DNA of 64,000 nucleotides from Amorphophallus konjac (GCA_022559845.1 CM040118.1:445406053-445470052), one strand, 5' to 3'; positions 1 to 11,659 are shown, counted from the stretch's first letter. The notes: generated from the letters alone by a model not told the origin. Numbers and translations are program-made.

Positions 1-900
1 CACGATGCCCTGGAAGATGATAGAGAGAATAAGACGGAGAATTCGGAGGTTCCAGAGGAAGCAAATGGAAAGGGGCACGATGCCTGGGGAAAAGATGGAG
101 ACAATCAGGTGGAGGATCCGGAGGTTCCGGAGGAAGAATATAGAAAGGGGCGCGATACCCAAGAGAGAGGAATGAAGGAGGATCAGGAGGAAAATCCAGA
201 GGTTTCGAAGGTAGCAAATGAGAAGGGGCGCGATGCCCAAGGGGAAAATCTGGAGGTTTCGGAGGAGGAAGGTGGAAAGGGGCGCGATGCCCGAGAGAAA
301 GGTCCGGAGGTTCCAGAGGAGGAGAATGGAAAGGGGCGCGATGCCCGAGGGGAAAGTCCGGAGGTTCCGGAGGAAGAAGATGAAAAGGGGCGCGATGCCC
401 GAGGGGAAAGTCCGGAGGTTTCGGAGGAGGAAAGTGGAAAGGGGCGCGATGCCCGAGAGAAAGGTCCGGAGGTTCCGGAGGAGGAGAATGGAAAGGGGCG
501 CGATGCCCGAGGGGAAAGTCCGGAGGTTCCGGAGGAGGAAAGTGGAAAGGGGCGCGATGCCCGAGAGAAAGGTCCGGAGGTTCCGGAGGAGGAGAATGGA
601 AAGGGGCGCGATGCCCGAGGGGAAAGTCCGGAGGTTCCGGAGGAAGAAGATGAAAAGGGGCGCGATGCCCGAGGGGAAAGTCTGGAGGTTCCGGAGGAGG
701 AAAGTGGAAAGGGGCGCGATGCCCGAGAGAAAGGTCCGGAGGTTCCGGAGGAGGAGAATGGAAAGGGGCGCGATGCCCGAGGGGGAAGTCCGGAGGTTCC
801 GGAGAAATAGAATCAGAAAGGGCGAGATGCCCAAAGAGGAGGGATAAAATTCCTGGAGGTTCCAGGGAGATAGCAGGAAAAGGGACGCGATGCCCCAGGG
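1..900. repeat. 54-bp coding minisatellite within the element A ORF
   Basis: The word gatgccc recurs at 232, 286, 340, 394, 448, 502, 556, 610, 664, 718, 772 and 826, always 54 bp apart, with looser copies at 4, 79, 154 (75-78 bp apart) and 889. The unit is 18 codons, so copy number changes keep the frame. Three variants (B, C, D, by the text after gatgccc) follow the order B-C-D-B-D-B-C-D-B, a higher-order pattern suggesting unequal exchange in multi-unit steps. The opposite strand is also open (109-810), a by-product of repeated codons. Confidence 0.92.
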
Positions 901-3109
901 ATAGTGGATAAAAAGATGAAGATGAATAAGATGGGAAGTGCGTAATATCCGGAGGTGCCGGAAGGCGGGGAAGATACGGGTTTGGAAACCCGGGAAGCAG
1001 GAGGTGCAAATGCATGCAATGGGATGGATGCGATGAATGCAATGAATGCGCGAATGCAATGAGATGCAAAGAATATGGAGAATATGAAGGGCGAGAGGAC
1101 GAGATCCTCCTCCTAACCCTGGGAATGGCCCATGGAAAAGATGTGATAGACAAGAAGGTGGATGAAATAGCGGAAGGCCTTTCGGTACCAAGATAACTGC
1201 CCCTCCACGGCAGTGAAAGAATACAGCCAAATGGCCTAATGGATGAAATACAAGCCCATGACGAAGCTTCAATAGTAAATGATAACTCCCTTGGAGGGTG
1301 AAAAGTAATGGTGTGAGGGAGTTGGAAAGTAGGGCTCAGAAGCATCATGTTGCCCGGGGGTTCAAGATTTGGAAGTTGGAACAGAGGGTGCCCTGCCCGG
1401 CCCTTACACAGCATCAGTGCTTGGCATGACAGTGACTTGGCCTCTTCAATCATGCCTGGCACAATAACCCGGATTGGCATCCGGCAAATGAACTCTTGCA
1501 TTTTGAATAGCGCGGCCATGGCCAAATTCTTCTTTCGCAGCTCTTGATCATCCTCGGCACAAGTGTTTGTAGAAGCACTCCCCTTCCGAGTAGTAGAGGG
1601 AGGTGAAGCAGAGGCGGAAGGCTCCATGAATGGTGGGGGCGTAATGAAAGGCGTTGGAGAAAGGATAAGTGGAGGCGGAGGTATAAACACGTCGAGTTTC
1701 TCCCTTTGCTCGGAAGCAGTTGGGATTGGCTCGAGTGCAAAAAAGGGTGAATCCTGCTCAGGATTAGCCACGGGTAAAGGTGAAGGGTTATGTGGTGGAA
1801 TAGGTGTTATAGGCATAGTGGAGGGTTTTGAGGTTAAAGGGGTAATGGAGGGTTGAAGTGGTGGGATGTTAATTGGGGAAGGTTTAATGGTGGGTTCAAT
1901 GGAGGCCGATGGTGTGAAGGTTAATGGTTTAATGGGTGGAGGTGTCATTGGTGGAGGTTTGATGGAAGGTTCAGGGGAGGGTGATGATATGAAGGTTGAT
2001 GTAACTGGGGGAGGTATAACTGGTGGAGGTTTGGTGCGGGGAAAACTCCGGACGGGGCGAGCGGTGTTTGGAGTGGGAGGAGACTCAAGATGCGCCGGTG
2101 TGGGTGATTGGAGTATCGAACCATCATCGTAACACCAAGAGGTCTCGGAAACGGGGGTTGGATCAGGGATGGTAGCTTCGTCCTGAGCAGGGGGTTCATC
2201 AAATGATAGTGGAGGAAGCGGGAAGTTAAGGAAACTCGGAAGGGGTGCCTGCATAGCTTCATCATCATACATTGCTTCAGATTCTTCAATTGCCGGCTCT
2301 TGATTGCTTGAAGTGCCAAAGTCATAATCATCTCTCCTATCTTTCCATTCACTCTCCATCTTGGTAATGTCATCCAGGAAAGCGTGAAGAGAATTAACTG
2401 GAGTAGGAGGAGCGGGCCGCGGGCTCGTAACCCTCTTTAATTGTTCCTCCATAAGAGTGATTTTGTCAAGGAGAGTTTGCTGGAGGGGTGTGACCTGTGC
2501 AACCGAAGGTTGATAGGGCCTTGAAGGAGGAGGGGCCGTATAAAAAGGCCGTGGAGAAGAATTAACGGGCCGACCCATGGAAGAACCCGGATGGGCCGGA
2601 TTGCAAGGAATAAATGGGCCTTGGGGCCGTGATGGAGGAGGAATAGAAGGAGGCGGGTGATGGGCCACCCGAGTAGAATGAATAGGAGGAGATGGGTGAT
2701 GGGTCACCCGTGTAGGAATAAAAGAGGGAGGTGGGTGATGGGCCACCCGTGTAGGATTAGAAGGAGGAGGAGAGGAATGAGATGCACCCTCAATGGCGGC
2801 CTTAAGGGCTTGGATCTGTTGAGGGGTGAGATGATCTAATGCATGAATGATTTGGGAAACCTTCTCATCATTGGGAGGAGACGGTCCCGAGGGAATAGTG
2901 GCTCGCAATTGGATTAAAAGACCATTGGATTGGACATTGCCCATGGGTCGGGCAACACCATAAGAGTGAGGACGTGGTCCTTTGAAAGAATTATGGTGAG
3001 AATTATGTTGAACATGTTGGAATTGAGGGGAATAAGATGTGCTAGGTTGATCACCCTCATGAACATTAATTGAATTGAACATGTTGTTTTGTCTATCAAA
3101 GTAAGCCAT
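1..3109 (-). CDS. Giant gag-like ORF of element A, open at the left edge
   Basis: I read this frame codon by codon from the ATG at 3109-3107 to base 1 and found no stop: at least 1,036 codons. An in-frame TAA at 3124-3122 precedes the ATG, which is the first in the frame. Residues 1-227 resemble the gag N terminus of B and G: a helix of the type I-x-A-L-x2-L-x3-Q near residue 85, a Pro-rich stretch with three ARVAHHP-like repeats, then a coiled segment MEEQLKRV at 220-227. In B the gag core follows at this point; here there is instead acidic, then very Pro/Ser/Thr-rich sequence to about residue 470, a short charged helix, a hydrophobic Ser/Pro-rich part and, from about residue 740, an array of 18-residue repeats (GHRAPF...PPEPPDLSL). 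No zinc knuckle or protease is seen. Function unknown; a structural or RNA-binding role is only inference. Confidence 0.8.
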   Translation of the reverse strand, partial: MAYFDRQNNMFNSINVHEGDQPSTSYSPQFQHVQHNSHHNSFKGPRPHSYGVARPMGNVQSNGLLIQLRATIPSGPSPPNDEKVSQIIHALDHLTPQQIQALKAAIEGASHSSPPPSNPTRVAHHPPPSFIPTRVTHHPSPPIHSTRVAHHPPPSIPPPSRPQGPFIPCNPAHPGSSMGRPVNSSPRPFYTAPPPSRPYQPSVAQVTPLQQTLLDKITLMEEQLKRVTSPRPAPPTPVNSLHAFLDDITKMESEWKDRRDDYDFGTSSNQEPAIEESEAMYDDEAMQAPLPSFLNFPLPPLSFDEPPAQDEATIPDPTPVSETSWCYDDGSILQSPTPAHLESPPTPNTARPVRSFPRTKPPPVIPPPVTSTFISSPSPEPSIKPPPMTPPPIKPLTFTPSASIEPTIKPSPINIPPLQPSITPLTSKPSTMPITPIPPHNPSPLPVANPEQDSPFFALEPIPTASEQREKLDVFIPPPPLILSPTPFITPPPFMEPSASASPPSTTRKGSASTNTCAEDDQELRKKNLAMAALFKMQEFICRMPIRVIVPGMIEEAKSLSCQALMLCKGRAGHPLFQLPNLEPPGNMMLLSPTFQLPHTITFHPPRELSFTIEASSWACISSIRPFGCILSLPWRGSYLGTERPSAISSTFLSITSFPWAIPRVRRRISSSRPSYSPYSLHLIAFAHSLHSSHPSHCMHLHLLLPGFPNPYLPRLPAPPDITHFPSYSSSSFYPLSLGHRVPFPAISLEPPGILSLLFGHLALSDSISPEPPDFPLGHRAPFHSPPPEPPDLSLGHRAPFHFPPPEPPDFPLGHRAPFHLLPPEPPDFPLGHRAPFHSPPPEPPDLSLGHRAPFHFPPPEPPDFPLGHRAPFHSPPPEPPDLSLGHRAPFHFPPPKPPDFPLGHRAPFHLLPPEPPDFPLGHRAPFHSPPLEPPDLSLGHRAPFHLPPPKPPDFPLGHRAPSHLLPSKPLDFPPDPPSFLSLGYRAPFYILPPEPPDPPPDCLHLFPRHRAPFHLLPLEPPNSPSYSLYHLPGHR

Positions 3110-3332
3110 TATGTAAGCAATTTAATGTGCAAACAATTTGCAAAGAAGCACACAAGTTGGAATGGTTACCTTGATTTTTTTTTATGTTTGAACCTTGGTG
3201 AATTAATGATTTTTTACAAAGATTTGGAATGATTCACACGAGGGAGGAACCTAGTTTCAATATGATTACTTCAATGCCAACTAGGAACACTCTCTCACCA
3301 CGTATAGGCCAACTAAACTCGGGAACTTCAAG

Positions 3333-3388
3333 GGTACAACCTGCCCGGCGTCCGTGAGGGAATCCACGGGTGCGGGGACTTATGGAGG
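3333..3388 (-). promoter_or_regulatory. Conserved leader block, copy in element A
   Basis: A 56-nt block from ggtacaac to a terminal ggagg. The same block is at 13776-13831 in B and 48083-48139 in G, with the core GGGAATCCAC identical in all three. In the sense (minus) orientation it begins CCTCC(A/G)TAAG. Similarity extends about 20 nt upstream on the plus strand. A packaging or splice-donor role is inference. Confidence 0.7.
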
Positions 3389-3732
3389 CTTGGTTTAGGA
3401 ATTTCCAATCCAAAGAGACGGAATGCTCAATGGAGGGTCCTTCCTTCACCAAGGGGGTGTGTGAAATCCTAATATAGAGAGAGGAGGTCTCCCAAGCCAA
3501 ATGCCCTAAATGCAAGTCCTAATGCAAAATACAAAGAAAAGAAAGTATGAACCATGATATGAGCCAAACCAAAGAAAGATAAGGTAAAACACTCACATGG
3601 CCATACAAATCATAGCAATCAACATAATATGAAGCATGGCATCCAAAAAAATTTTTTTAAAAAAGATGGAGAGATAAGAAAGTGGAATTTTTCAAAAACC
3701 AACAAGTTAGCAATCACATAAGGGGAGGGGGA

Positions 3733-3811
3733 TGTGCACGCGATGCACAAGTGATAAAACAAAAAGGAAAGTGCTATGTGGAGCACAAAGGGAGTTGCAC
3801 CGAGGGTGCAA
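3733..3811 (-). other. Three tandem hairpins in the element A leader
   Basis: TGTGCA/TGCACA with loop CGCGA (3733-3749), GTGCT/AGCAC with loop ATGTGG (3771-3786) and TTGCAC/GTGCAA with loop CGAGG (3795-3811). Stems are perfect but differ in sequence; a similar set lies at the same place in element B. Confidence 0.75.
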
Positions 3812-3844
3812 AGGGGGAAGGGTAATCAAAGAAAAATAATGGTG

Positions 3845-3862
3845 GTCCCACCGTGATCGCCA
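3845..3862 (-). other. Primer binding site, tRNA-Arg-like, element A
   Basis: On the minus strand, TGGCGATCACGGTGGGAC starts 3 nt after the LTR. Its complement ends in CCA and fits the T-stem and acceptor of a tRNA-Arg type tRNA (from memory, similar to Arg-UCG). The same 18 nt occur at 14595-14612 (B) and 48934-48951 (G). Confidence 0.85.
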
Positions 3863-4693
3863 ATTTGTAGATTCTAAGAAATCCACTTAGAACAATTAAA
3901 AGGGAAAAAGAAAAAAATGAATAGAAGAAGAATGGGAAAAGAGGGAGAAAAGGGGAGCATGCGAGGATGCTAAGGGGAATGTGATCGCCAGAGACGCGAG
4001 GGCCTCAAAGGATATAACAAATAATCAATGGAGGGATCGCGATATAAATACCTTAAATGTGGGGGAGATTGTGAGTGCACCTTCTCTTTCTATCGGCCGG
4101 CCGATGAAGAGAGTTTTCCTTGATTGATTACCCTTGTAAAATTAACAAACACCAATAAACAAACATGGATTAGAAACCAAGATGTGTAGCATCAAATCCA
4201 AATGTAAATATGGACATAGAAAGCATGGATATGAACACACCTTATTGGTGTTTGGCCTTTAAACCCCTATGCAAAAGGGTATGGAGATATGATGAATGAT
4301 ATACAAATAGGGAGGTGTGCAAGTGTTGCACTAAGGAGATCTCAACATGGTGATAAAAAGAAATAAAAGGAAGAGATGGAATAATGATGCATGCAATTAA
4401 CTAAAGAAAAATAAGAGATAGGAGGGGGAAAGCTTAGTGGTTTCTCCAATTGGCTTCAAGATCTTCAATAGAGGAAGAAGAGGATGTAGAATTCCATGGA
4501 TGTAGAGGCTCCAAATCTTCAATAGAGGAAGAAGAACTCTGTGGATGTAGAGGTTTCAAATCTTCAATAGAGGAAGAAGAACTCCGTGGATGAAGCTTTT
4601 AGGTGCATGGGAGTCTTCCTCCTTGAGCCTTTGGTCCGGCAGCACCTCCCCTTGAATTGATCTTGATCTCTTAACACAAGGGAGAGAGGAGTC

Positions 4694-4702
4694 CTATTTA
4701 TA
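4694..4702 (-). promoter_or_regulatory. TATA box of element A LTR
   Basis: TATAAATAG on the minus strand, placed to transcribe towards the primer site and gag, downstream (in sense) of the 150-bp repeats. Confidence 0.75.
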
Positions 4703-4734
4703 GGGTTGAAATTCGAAATTAATTCCAAGGAAAA

Positions 4735-5580
4735 TTAGGAAAACATGTTTTAGTGGGATTTGGAATGAGATAAACATTAGGCAAGTGTCCCTTCAACCTT
4801 GGAAAGTCATAGGAACCCTTTCCTAAGTGGAAAAAGAGATTAAATGAGGAAAGGAAGTGAAATTCAGAATTAAATCAAGAGAAAATAAGAAAACATGTTT
4901 TAGTTAGAATTTGGAAGAGATAAACATTAGGCAAGTGTCCCTTCAACCTTGGAAAGTCATAGGAACCCTTTCCCAAGTGGAAAAAGAGATTAAATGAGGA
5001 AAGGAAGTGAAATTCGGAATTAAATCCAAGAGAAAATAAGAGAATATGTTTTAGTTGAAATTTGGAAGAGATAAACATTAGGTAAGTGTCCCTTCAACCT
5101 TGGAAAGTCATAGGAACCCTTTCCCAAGTGGAAAAAGAGATTAAATGAGGAAAGGAAGTGAAATTCGGAATTAAATCCAAGAGAAAATAAGAAAATATGT
5201 TTTAGTTGGATGTGGAAGAGATAAACCTTAGGCAAGTGTCCCTTCAACCTTGGAAAGTCATAGGAACCCTTTCCCAAGTGGAAAAGGAGGTTAAATGAGG
5301 AAAGAAGGTGAAATTCGGAATTAAATCAAGAGAAAATAAGAAAACATGTTTTAGTTGGAATTTGGAAGAGATAAGCATTAGGCAAGTGTCCCTTCAACCT
5401 TGGAAAGTCATAGGAACCCTTTCCCAAGTGGAAAAGGAGGTTAAATGAGGAAAGAAGAGAAATTCGGAATTAATTCCATAAAAAATTAGAAAACTTAGTT
5501 TTGGTAGGATGGAAAGGGGGATCCTTCCTCCAAGTGTCCTTTCAATATTAGGAAGCCATAGGAACTCTTTCCCAAGTGAA
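4735..5580 (-). repeat. 150-bp tandem repeats in the element A LTR (U3)
   Basis: The word GCAAGTGTCC or a near match recurs at 4781, 4931, 5082, 5232, 5382 and about 5530, giving a period of 148-151 bp and five to six copies. They lie upstream of the TATA box in sense orientation, the place of an LTR enhancer. A single related unit is seen in element C's LTR near 16500-16600. Confidence 0.88.
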
Positions 5581-5927
5581 AAATGAGTGTAAGTGAGGAA
5601 AGGAAGGGGTGCTTCTGGAGTTCGGAATTGAACAAGAATTGACGACCGAACAGACGGTCGCTAATTAAAGAAATGACGCCCCCTGACGGGGCGTTACTTA
5701 AATGACGCCCGGGTCCCTTCCCCCATTTGATTTAAGGCCCGAAAAAATGGAGAAATGGCTCAGAAAAAACTGGAGAAAAATGGAAAAACATGTGGAAAGC
5801 TTGGGGAAGTTGGATATTCAATAAAAAGGAGGAAAATCACTCAAATAAGTCGATTTGAGGGTCAAATGGGGCATCACAGTGCGATAGGAGATATGCTCAA
5901 AATGATGTCAATTTTAGTGTGTCTACA

Positions 5928-6587
5928 GATGGTACTCGGAATGCCGAACCTCGCGATGATGTTTTTCATTATGAATTTGCAGACTGTTGACGCTTTAATC
6001 TCCACGTAAGCTTCCGCTTCCGCCCACTTGGTGAAGTATTCCGTTCCCGTCAGGATGAACGACTTTTGCTTGGTCAGGAGGTTCGAATCACCAAGAGGTC
6101 CAATGATATCAAAAGCCCACATGGAGAAAGGCCATGGGGAGGACATAGGATGGAGTGAAGAAGCAGGAGAATGAATCTTGTCGGCGTGCAGTTGACACTT
6201 AACACACCTTCGAGCATAGATGGAGCAATCCTCTTCTAGAGTCGGCCAATAGAAGCCTAGCCTAAGGATCTTCTTAGCTAACATCTGGCTGTTCACATGA
6301 CCACCACACACTCCAGAATGCGCCTCTTCCACAACTTTCCAAGATTCATCATCGTCGAGGCATCTTAATAAAACACCCGTGAGCCCTCTTCTATAGAGCA
6401 CACCTCCAACCAAAACATAACGTTGAGCCACTCTTCTAATTGCTTTCCTTTCTTCCACTGTGGCCTCCTCGGGATAGGATTGATCATCGCAATATCTGGC
6501 AATCTCATAATACCAAGGTTTCTCTTCGTCAGCCAATTCTTCTTGCCAATCCAAAAGCATGACCTCTTTGCCTTTAAGAGCTTCCTT
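5928..6587 (-). pseudogene. Integrase of element B, truncated by element A
   Basis: In frame with the upstream RT and separated from it by a TAG at 6590-6588. The protein shows the linker ending YYEIARYC, an HHCC zinc finger (EEAHSGVCGGH then CVKC) and the start of the catalytic core with its first Asp in MWAFDIIGPL. It runs to IIARFGIPST and then continues meaninglessly into the LTR of element A. The normally following TDNGPQF block, with the second catalytic Asp, and the C-terminal domain are missing. Close in sequence to G's integrase. Confidence 0.9.
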
Positions 6588-9470
6588 CTACCTGACCTTC
6601 TCGAGCACCTTATCCCTAATATCGAGGAACGCACGATCCTTAATAGCTGGAGTATCACGCTGATGAATGAGAGGAACATGGAAATCACGCTCAGGAGGGA
6701 AGACTAGAGCAGAGGCCAAAGAAGCAAGAGCGTCGTCTAGGATGTTCTGGCTTCGAGGAACATGAACGAAGACGAATTTGGTAAAGAGTTTGGCATAAGC
6801 TGAAGCAAGCTCCTGGTAGGGTTTGAGCTTAGGATTGATAGTGCGGCACTTAACAAGCACCTGGCGTAGAATAAGCTGACTATCACCAACAATTCGCAAG
6901 TGAGTAACACCATATCTATGGGCGGTTTGAAGACAGGCCAAAAGGGCCTCATACTCAGCTATATTGTTCGTGACAAGGAAGGTGAGCCGAGCAGCAAATG
7001 GGATGGTGACCCCTTCTGGTGTTAAAAGAACCATGCCGATCCCTCTTCCTTGGGAATTTAGAGCTCCATCAAAATGTAATGTCCACATAGGATCATGGGG
7101 TTGATTAATGGACATTAGTTTTTCATCTGGAAACTCCGAATTGACAGGATCAAATCGGGGGAAAGGGTGGTGAGCAAGATGTTCGGCAACGGCGTAACCT
7201 TTGATTGCTTTCTGTTGAATGTAAGTGATGTCGAATTGAGAAAGGAAACTTTGCCAGCACGCTAATCGATCAGTAAGAACAGATTTTTTGAGAAGGAATT
7301 TAATCGGATTCATGCGAGCAATGAGGTAAACCTCGTGAGCTAGGAAATAGTGTTTTAACTTCTGAACTACCCAGACTAAAGCAGCGCAAGTCTTCTCCAT
7401 GGCTGAGTACCTCTGCTCACAAGGGTTTAGAAGTTTAGACAAATAGTATGCTACCCTCTCTTTACCTTCTTCATCCACTTGAGCTAAGACAGCACCTACA
7501 GAGTCATCTAGGACAGAAACATAGAGGATAAGTGGTTTGCCTGGAATCGGCGGCCTCAGGACAGGAGGGTTGGCCAGATAATCCTTCAATCCGTCAAAGG
7601 CTGCCTGACACTTGTCATCCCAATTAAACTTGACTCCCAGCTTAGTAAGCTCGTAAAACGGCCTACATCGTTGTGAGTGCTGGGAGACAAAGCGGCGAAT
7701 AAATTGCAACCTCCCGATTAATTCTCGAACTTCCTTCAAATTCTTGGGAGGAGGCATATCTCTGATGGCCTTCGCCTTGTTGGGATCAACTTCAATTCCT
7801 CTTTTGCTGACAATGAATCCAAGCAACTTCCCTGATGATACGCCAAATACACACTTTTTGGGGTTCATTTTCAATTGATATTCTCGTGATCTCTGCAAGA
7901 CTTTAGCTAGAACCCCAGGGTGCTCAACCCTTGTACTTGATTTTACTACCAAGTCATCCACATACACTTCAATATAAATATGAATCATGTCATGAAAAAT
8001 CGCCATCATAGCCCTCTGATAGGTGGCTCCAGCATTCTTTAGTCCAAAGGGCATGACCACATAACAATATGTACCCCATGGTGTAGTGAATGATGTTTTC
8101 TCTTGATCTTCCTCGGCCAAACGAATTTGATTGTAACCTGAAAACCCATCCATGAAAGAGAGAGTCTCAAATCATGCTGTATTATCAATCAAAACATCGA
8201 TATGAGGGAGGGGGAAGTCATCTTTAGGACACGCACGGTTGAGGTCCCGAAAGTCTATACAAATCCGTACCTTTCCATCTTTCTTCATGACCGGGACAAT
8301 GTTAGCCACCCAGTTGGGATAGAGGACAACTCTAACAAACCTAGCCTTATGAAGCTTGTCGACCTCTTCTTTCATCTTTAAAACCATGTTAGGGTGGAAA
8401 CGTATCAACCGTTGTTTGATCGGGATAGACCCTGGCTTAAGTGTAAGTCGATGTTCAACAAGCGCAGGGTTTAATCCAGGCATATCCTCATAACTCCACG
8501 CAAACGTGTCCTTGTATTTCTGAAGTACCAAAATAAGTGCCTCCTCTTCGGAGGGCAGCAAATTCTTGCTGATGAGGATAATCCTAGGGTCTTCTTTGGT
8601 ACCCAAATTTATTTCTTTGGTAGGCTATTCTACAGAGACTGATGGTTCATCAAATCTTCTCATGCCACTGGCAAAGGCATCAGCCTCGTCCTCATATTCC
8701 TCATAACTTTCATCCCCTTCTTCAATAGGGTCTTCATCATTCATGATTTCATAGACACCCAAACTCTCATAAGGAGCATTAACATCCTCATATTCCAACT
8801 CTGGTAGGATAACCGGATTCTCCACGAATTCAGGAAGGGCTAAACAAGCTTGGCACCTTTTGGCTAACTCCAACAGAAATCTACGTGGAATCTGCTTACC
8901 CTTAGATTTCTTAGGAAGATCTACCCCGTGAATTTTATTAGAGGAACAACTAGCTTGATTAGAATAAGCTGAAAAGGAGGAAGGAGGTGAAAAAGTGGAT
9001 ACAGGAGGTGATACAGAAGGAGACCCCTCACCAGAGGGGAAGAAAGGATTTATCAATGAATCAGGGAAGAGTGGCCCCTGGCTTGGGACACACTCGAAAA
9101 AAAGATAAGAAGTTTCCTCCACGGAGATGGAGGATTGAAGAGTTGGAATTTTGACATTTTTTTTATTTTTATCTTTATTTTCATTTTTATTTTCTTTTTC
9201 TAGAAGAAAGCAATGTGAAGGGAGAATAGCAGGAGGAGTGGAGATTGAAAGCTGGGAGAAATATTGGATCAGAGATGACACGAGGGTGTGATGGAGAGTT
9301 TGGAGAATTGCTAGAGGAGCAAGGGAGGAATCGGGAGAGAAATCTGCAGTGAATCTGGAGAAAAGCTGACCATAATTGGCGGCGGTCTCGGCACGCGAGA
9401 GAACAATTGAGAATGTAGGGAAACAAGAAGAGACGGATGCATAGAAGTGAGGGAAAAGAGGCCGGCCCAC
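6588..9470 (-). pseudogene. RT, RNase H and second RNase H of element B
   Basis: One frame from 9470 to 6588 with stops at 8625 (TAG) and 8172 (TGA). In order: an acidic Ser/Pro-rich N-terminal part unique to this lineage, RT fingers (SYEDMPGL, KKDGKVRICIDFRDLN), RT palm with active-site YVDD at 7964-7953, connection, the Ty3-type RNase H (ILYVSVLDDSVGAVLAQ, EKTCAALVW) and a second RNase H (WTLHFDGALN, NIAEYEALLACL, GDSQLILRQV) before integrase. Two RNase H domains are the mark of Tat elements. The TGA at 8172 replaces an Arg codon present in G, consistent with CpG decay. Confidence 0.92.
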
Positions 9471-11659
9471 AGCCTGTCTATTGTAAATCCTTCTTCATAC
9501 GGAACATCTGGCTCTCCAGTGTCCGTATAATCACTCAACAACTGCCCCTTATCTGTAATCGCAGTCGGCATTTCAATCAATTCATGTATTAGTGGCGGCC
9601 ATTCCGGATCAGTCGGCATAAAGAGACGGCTCAAAGCAATAGTAATATCATACATATCGAACCATCTATACCAGTCACACTTTGGATCATCCATCTTCCT
9701 TCTTTTATCGGGCCTTAGAGATTCCAAGGCTTTATAAGTGGCCAATGGTGCAATATGACGAGCAAATTGTCTTGCATGAACATCTTGACAGTCTAGAATG
9801 GAGGTGATTATTGTAGTCTGCTCATTATTCTGAACGCCACCCGTGACAAAATGTGTCTTCAATGTCCAAGTAAGCGGCTGGCGATCTGTCTTCAAAGTGG
9901 ATGTCATAACTGCCCATGGTTCATCTTCATTTTTGCCCGGCCCTTTGTAGCCTAGGCCGCCTCTTGCAATCAATTTCTGAGGCTTAATAGGCCTAGTCCT
10001 GCCTTGACAACTGGCACCCAGACCCTTGCCGTTTTGATACCCCATTTTTATTAGAATTTTCCAACCAGGGGTGTTTATCATGCTTTTCTTCTTCTTCCCC
10101 CTGGAAGGCAAGGGTGTCACAGCGACTGTCGTGACTGTCTCGGGCGACATTGGCCGTGGGTAAGGGAGGTCTAATATTGATAGTAACGGCTTGTTGGCAG
10201 GCCAAATAGAAGGAACTGAGGAAGCCAAGTGTATATCTTCCTCTGGCAAAATTGGCATACTGGTAACTTTGATGATGCGGCCCTTGTGTGGAAACTTAAG
10301 GCACTGATGATTTGTAGAGGGCACTGCATCAAGCTGTTGAATGTAAGGGCGGCCCAGAATGCCGTTAAATGTTGGATCCATGTCCAAAATGTGGAAATCG
10401 ACCGTGATTGTGGCCGGACCCAAACCGACTTTTAATGTGATCATGCCTAGAGGAGGCTTCTTAGTATTGTCATATGCTGTGACTGTTATAGTAGACGGCT
10501 GAATCAGATTTTCGGGAATGCCACACATCTTCAAAGTGCTCGGTGGCAATACATTGATGGATGCCCCAGTGTCCACTAGACATTGTTTCACCGCCACCTT
10601 ATTGATGTCGACTGTGATGCACAGAGCATATTTCCTTGCTGGGAGTGGTGCCAGTTCATGTTCATGAAAAGTAATTGCCGGCTGACTGCGAGCGGGCGTT
10701 AATACTGTGGTTATCTGCTCAACAGGAATGTCTTCATTGACCATAACTTTTTGCAGATACTCTTTTAGAGCTAGCTGGTGAGTGGTGGACCTTTTGATTA
10801 ATTCTAGGATTGAAATTCTTGCTGGAGTTCGGTCCAAGTGCTTTAACAAATCATACTGAGTTCCTGGCACTGACTCTTGTTCCTGTTCTTGTTCATTCGG
10901 CCCTTGCGCGGGCTCTTGCTCTCTTTGGGGAAAGATGCGCTGGAACATTCGTCCACTGCGGAGCGGTGCCACGTTTTGTTGTGCCTCTGTCGGGGCAAGT
11001 GAAGGAGGAGGGTTAGAAGAAGAAGAGGGTGTATTGGCGCTAAGAGGTGGTGGAGGGGTGTTTGCAGAGGGAGTCCCTGTAGGGGGCATTGATGAAGGGT
11101 TTGACAAAGATGCCCCCGCAGGAGGCGTAGGAGTAGAAAGGGATACCCGAATGCTAGGAGAGTTGGGGGGTGGAATGAGGAGAGATCTGGGTATAAAAGG
11201 CTGAGGAACCGGGGGTGGAGGGATCCTTGCCGGTGAAGGAGTAGTGGTGGTGGGTGTAGCGTGCGTTGGTGACGGGCGGATAAGGAGTAGTCTAGACGGC
11301 GAAGGTGAAGGGTTAGTAGTGGATGGCGGAGTTCGCTGCGTGGTAGGCTGCGGAGGCGGTAAACGAGTAAGGAGAGATCGGGTTGGCAGGGCTGGAGAAT
11401 TGGTGGGAGCAGGTGGATTAACGGGGCGTAGAAGAGCCCGGCTCAATTGGGGAGTAGAAGAAGAAGGAAGCGTGCGCAAAAGGTGCGGAGGTTGATTTGA
11501 ATTATGATTAAATGCCCCGACAGAGGCGTTTTCTTCATGCCATCCCTGTCCTCTCTCCACCTCATGGAGAGATGTGACAGGGTTCACGTGCTGATTTGGT
11601 GGGTGCTCCGGCAGTGGATTGTGGACAATCCCCATATCTTGCTGAGGCGTTGGGGCTTG
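9311..11659 (-). pseudogene. Protease and G-patch part of element B Gag-Pro
   Basis: Open from 11635 to 9311 and in frame with gag upstream, separated by a TAG at 11662-11660. A long Pro/Ser/Thr-rich linker (first about 230 residues) is followed by a retropepsin with active site VDTGAS near 10575 and the GILGRP motif, then a G-patch (GWKILIKMGY, GKGLG) near 10060-9950 and a further conserved stretch. It ends at a TAG at 9311 and overlaps the RT frame, which is in the -1 phase relative to it. G has the same order and phase. Confidence 0.88.

Larger units (their letters stand above)
3110..3844 (-). other. Element A leader between primer site and gag ATG
   Basis: About 735 nt without a convincing ORF. 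It holds three short hairpins next to the primer site (3733-3811) and a conserved block at 3333-3388 shared with B and G. The rest is AT-rich and unremarkable. Confidence 0.7.
1..5927 (-). mobile_element. Element A: Tat-type LTR retrotransposon, partial, nested in B
   Basis: Minus-strand element read from right to left: 5' LTR (5927-3866), primer site (3862-3845), leader, then one long ORF from 3109 running off the left edge. The LTR begins TGTAGA and ends TCTACA on the plus strand. Its right border falls inside the integrase reading frame of element B, so A inserted into B; the 5 bases after the LTR are gatgg, but the partner target duplication lies outside the window. The N terminus of its ORF resembles the gag N termini of B and G, but no gag core, protease or RT is visible here, so it may be a non-autonomous Tat derivative. 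The unbroken ORF suggests it is younger than B. Confidence 0.85.
3866..5927 (-). repeat. 5' LTR of element A
   Basis: A 2,062-bp LTR with terminal TGTAGA/TCTACA inverted repeat, flanked by the primer site on one side and B integrase on the other. In sense order it has a hairpin at 5708-5643, the 150-bp repeats, a TATA box at 4702-4694, a polypurine-poor middle, and near the 3' end a stem-loop (3956-3971) and a primer-site-like word GTGATCGCCA (3981-3990). The second LTR is outside the window. Confidence 0.9.

Noticed and set aside
109..810. Plus-strand ORF of 233 codons with [11 protein letters not shown] repeats
   Set aside because: It is the complement of the 54-bp repeat array; the minus frame is the one continuous with the gag-like N terminus.
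3841..3862. tRNA gene at the primer-site sequence
   Set aside because: Only the 18-nt 3' end of a tRNA is present; no anticodon or D arm around it.
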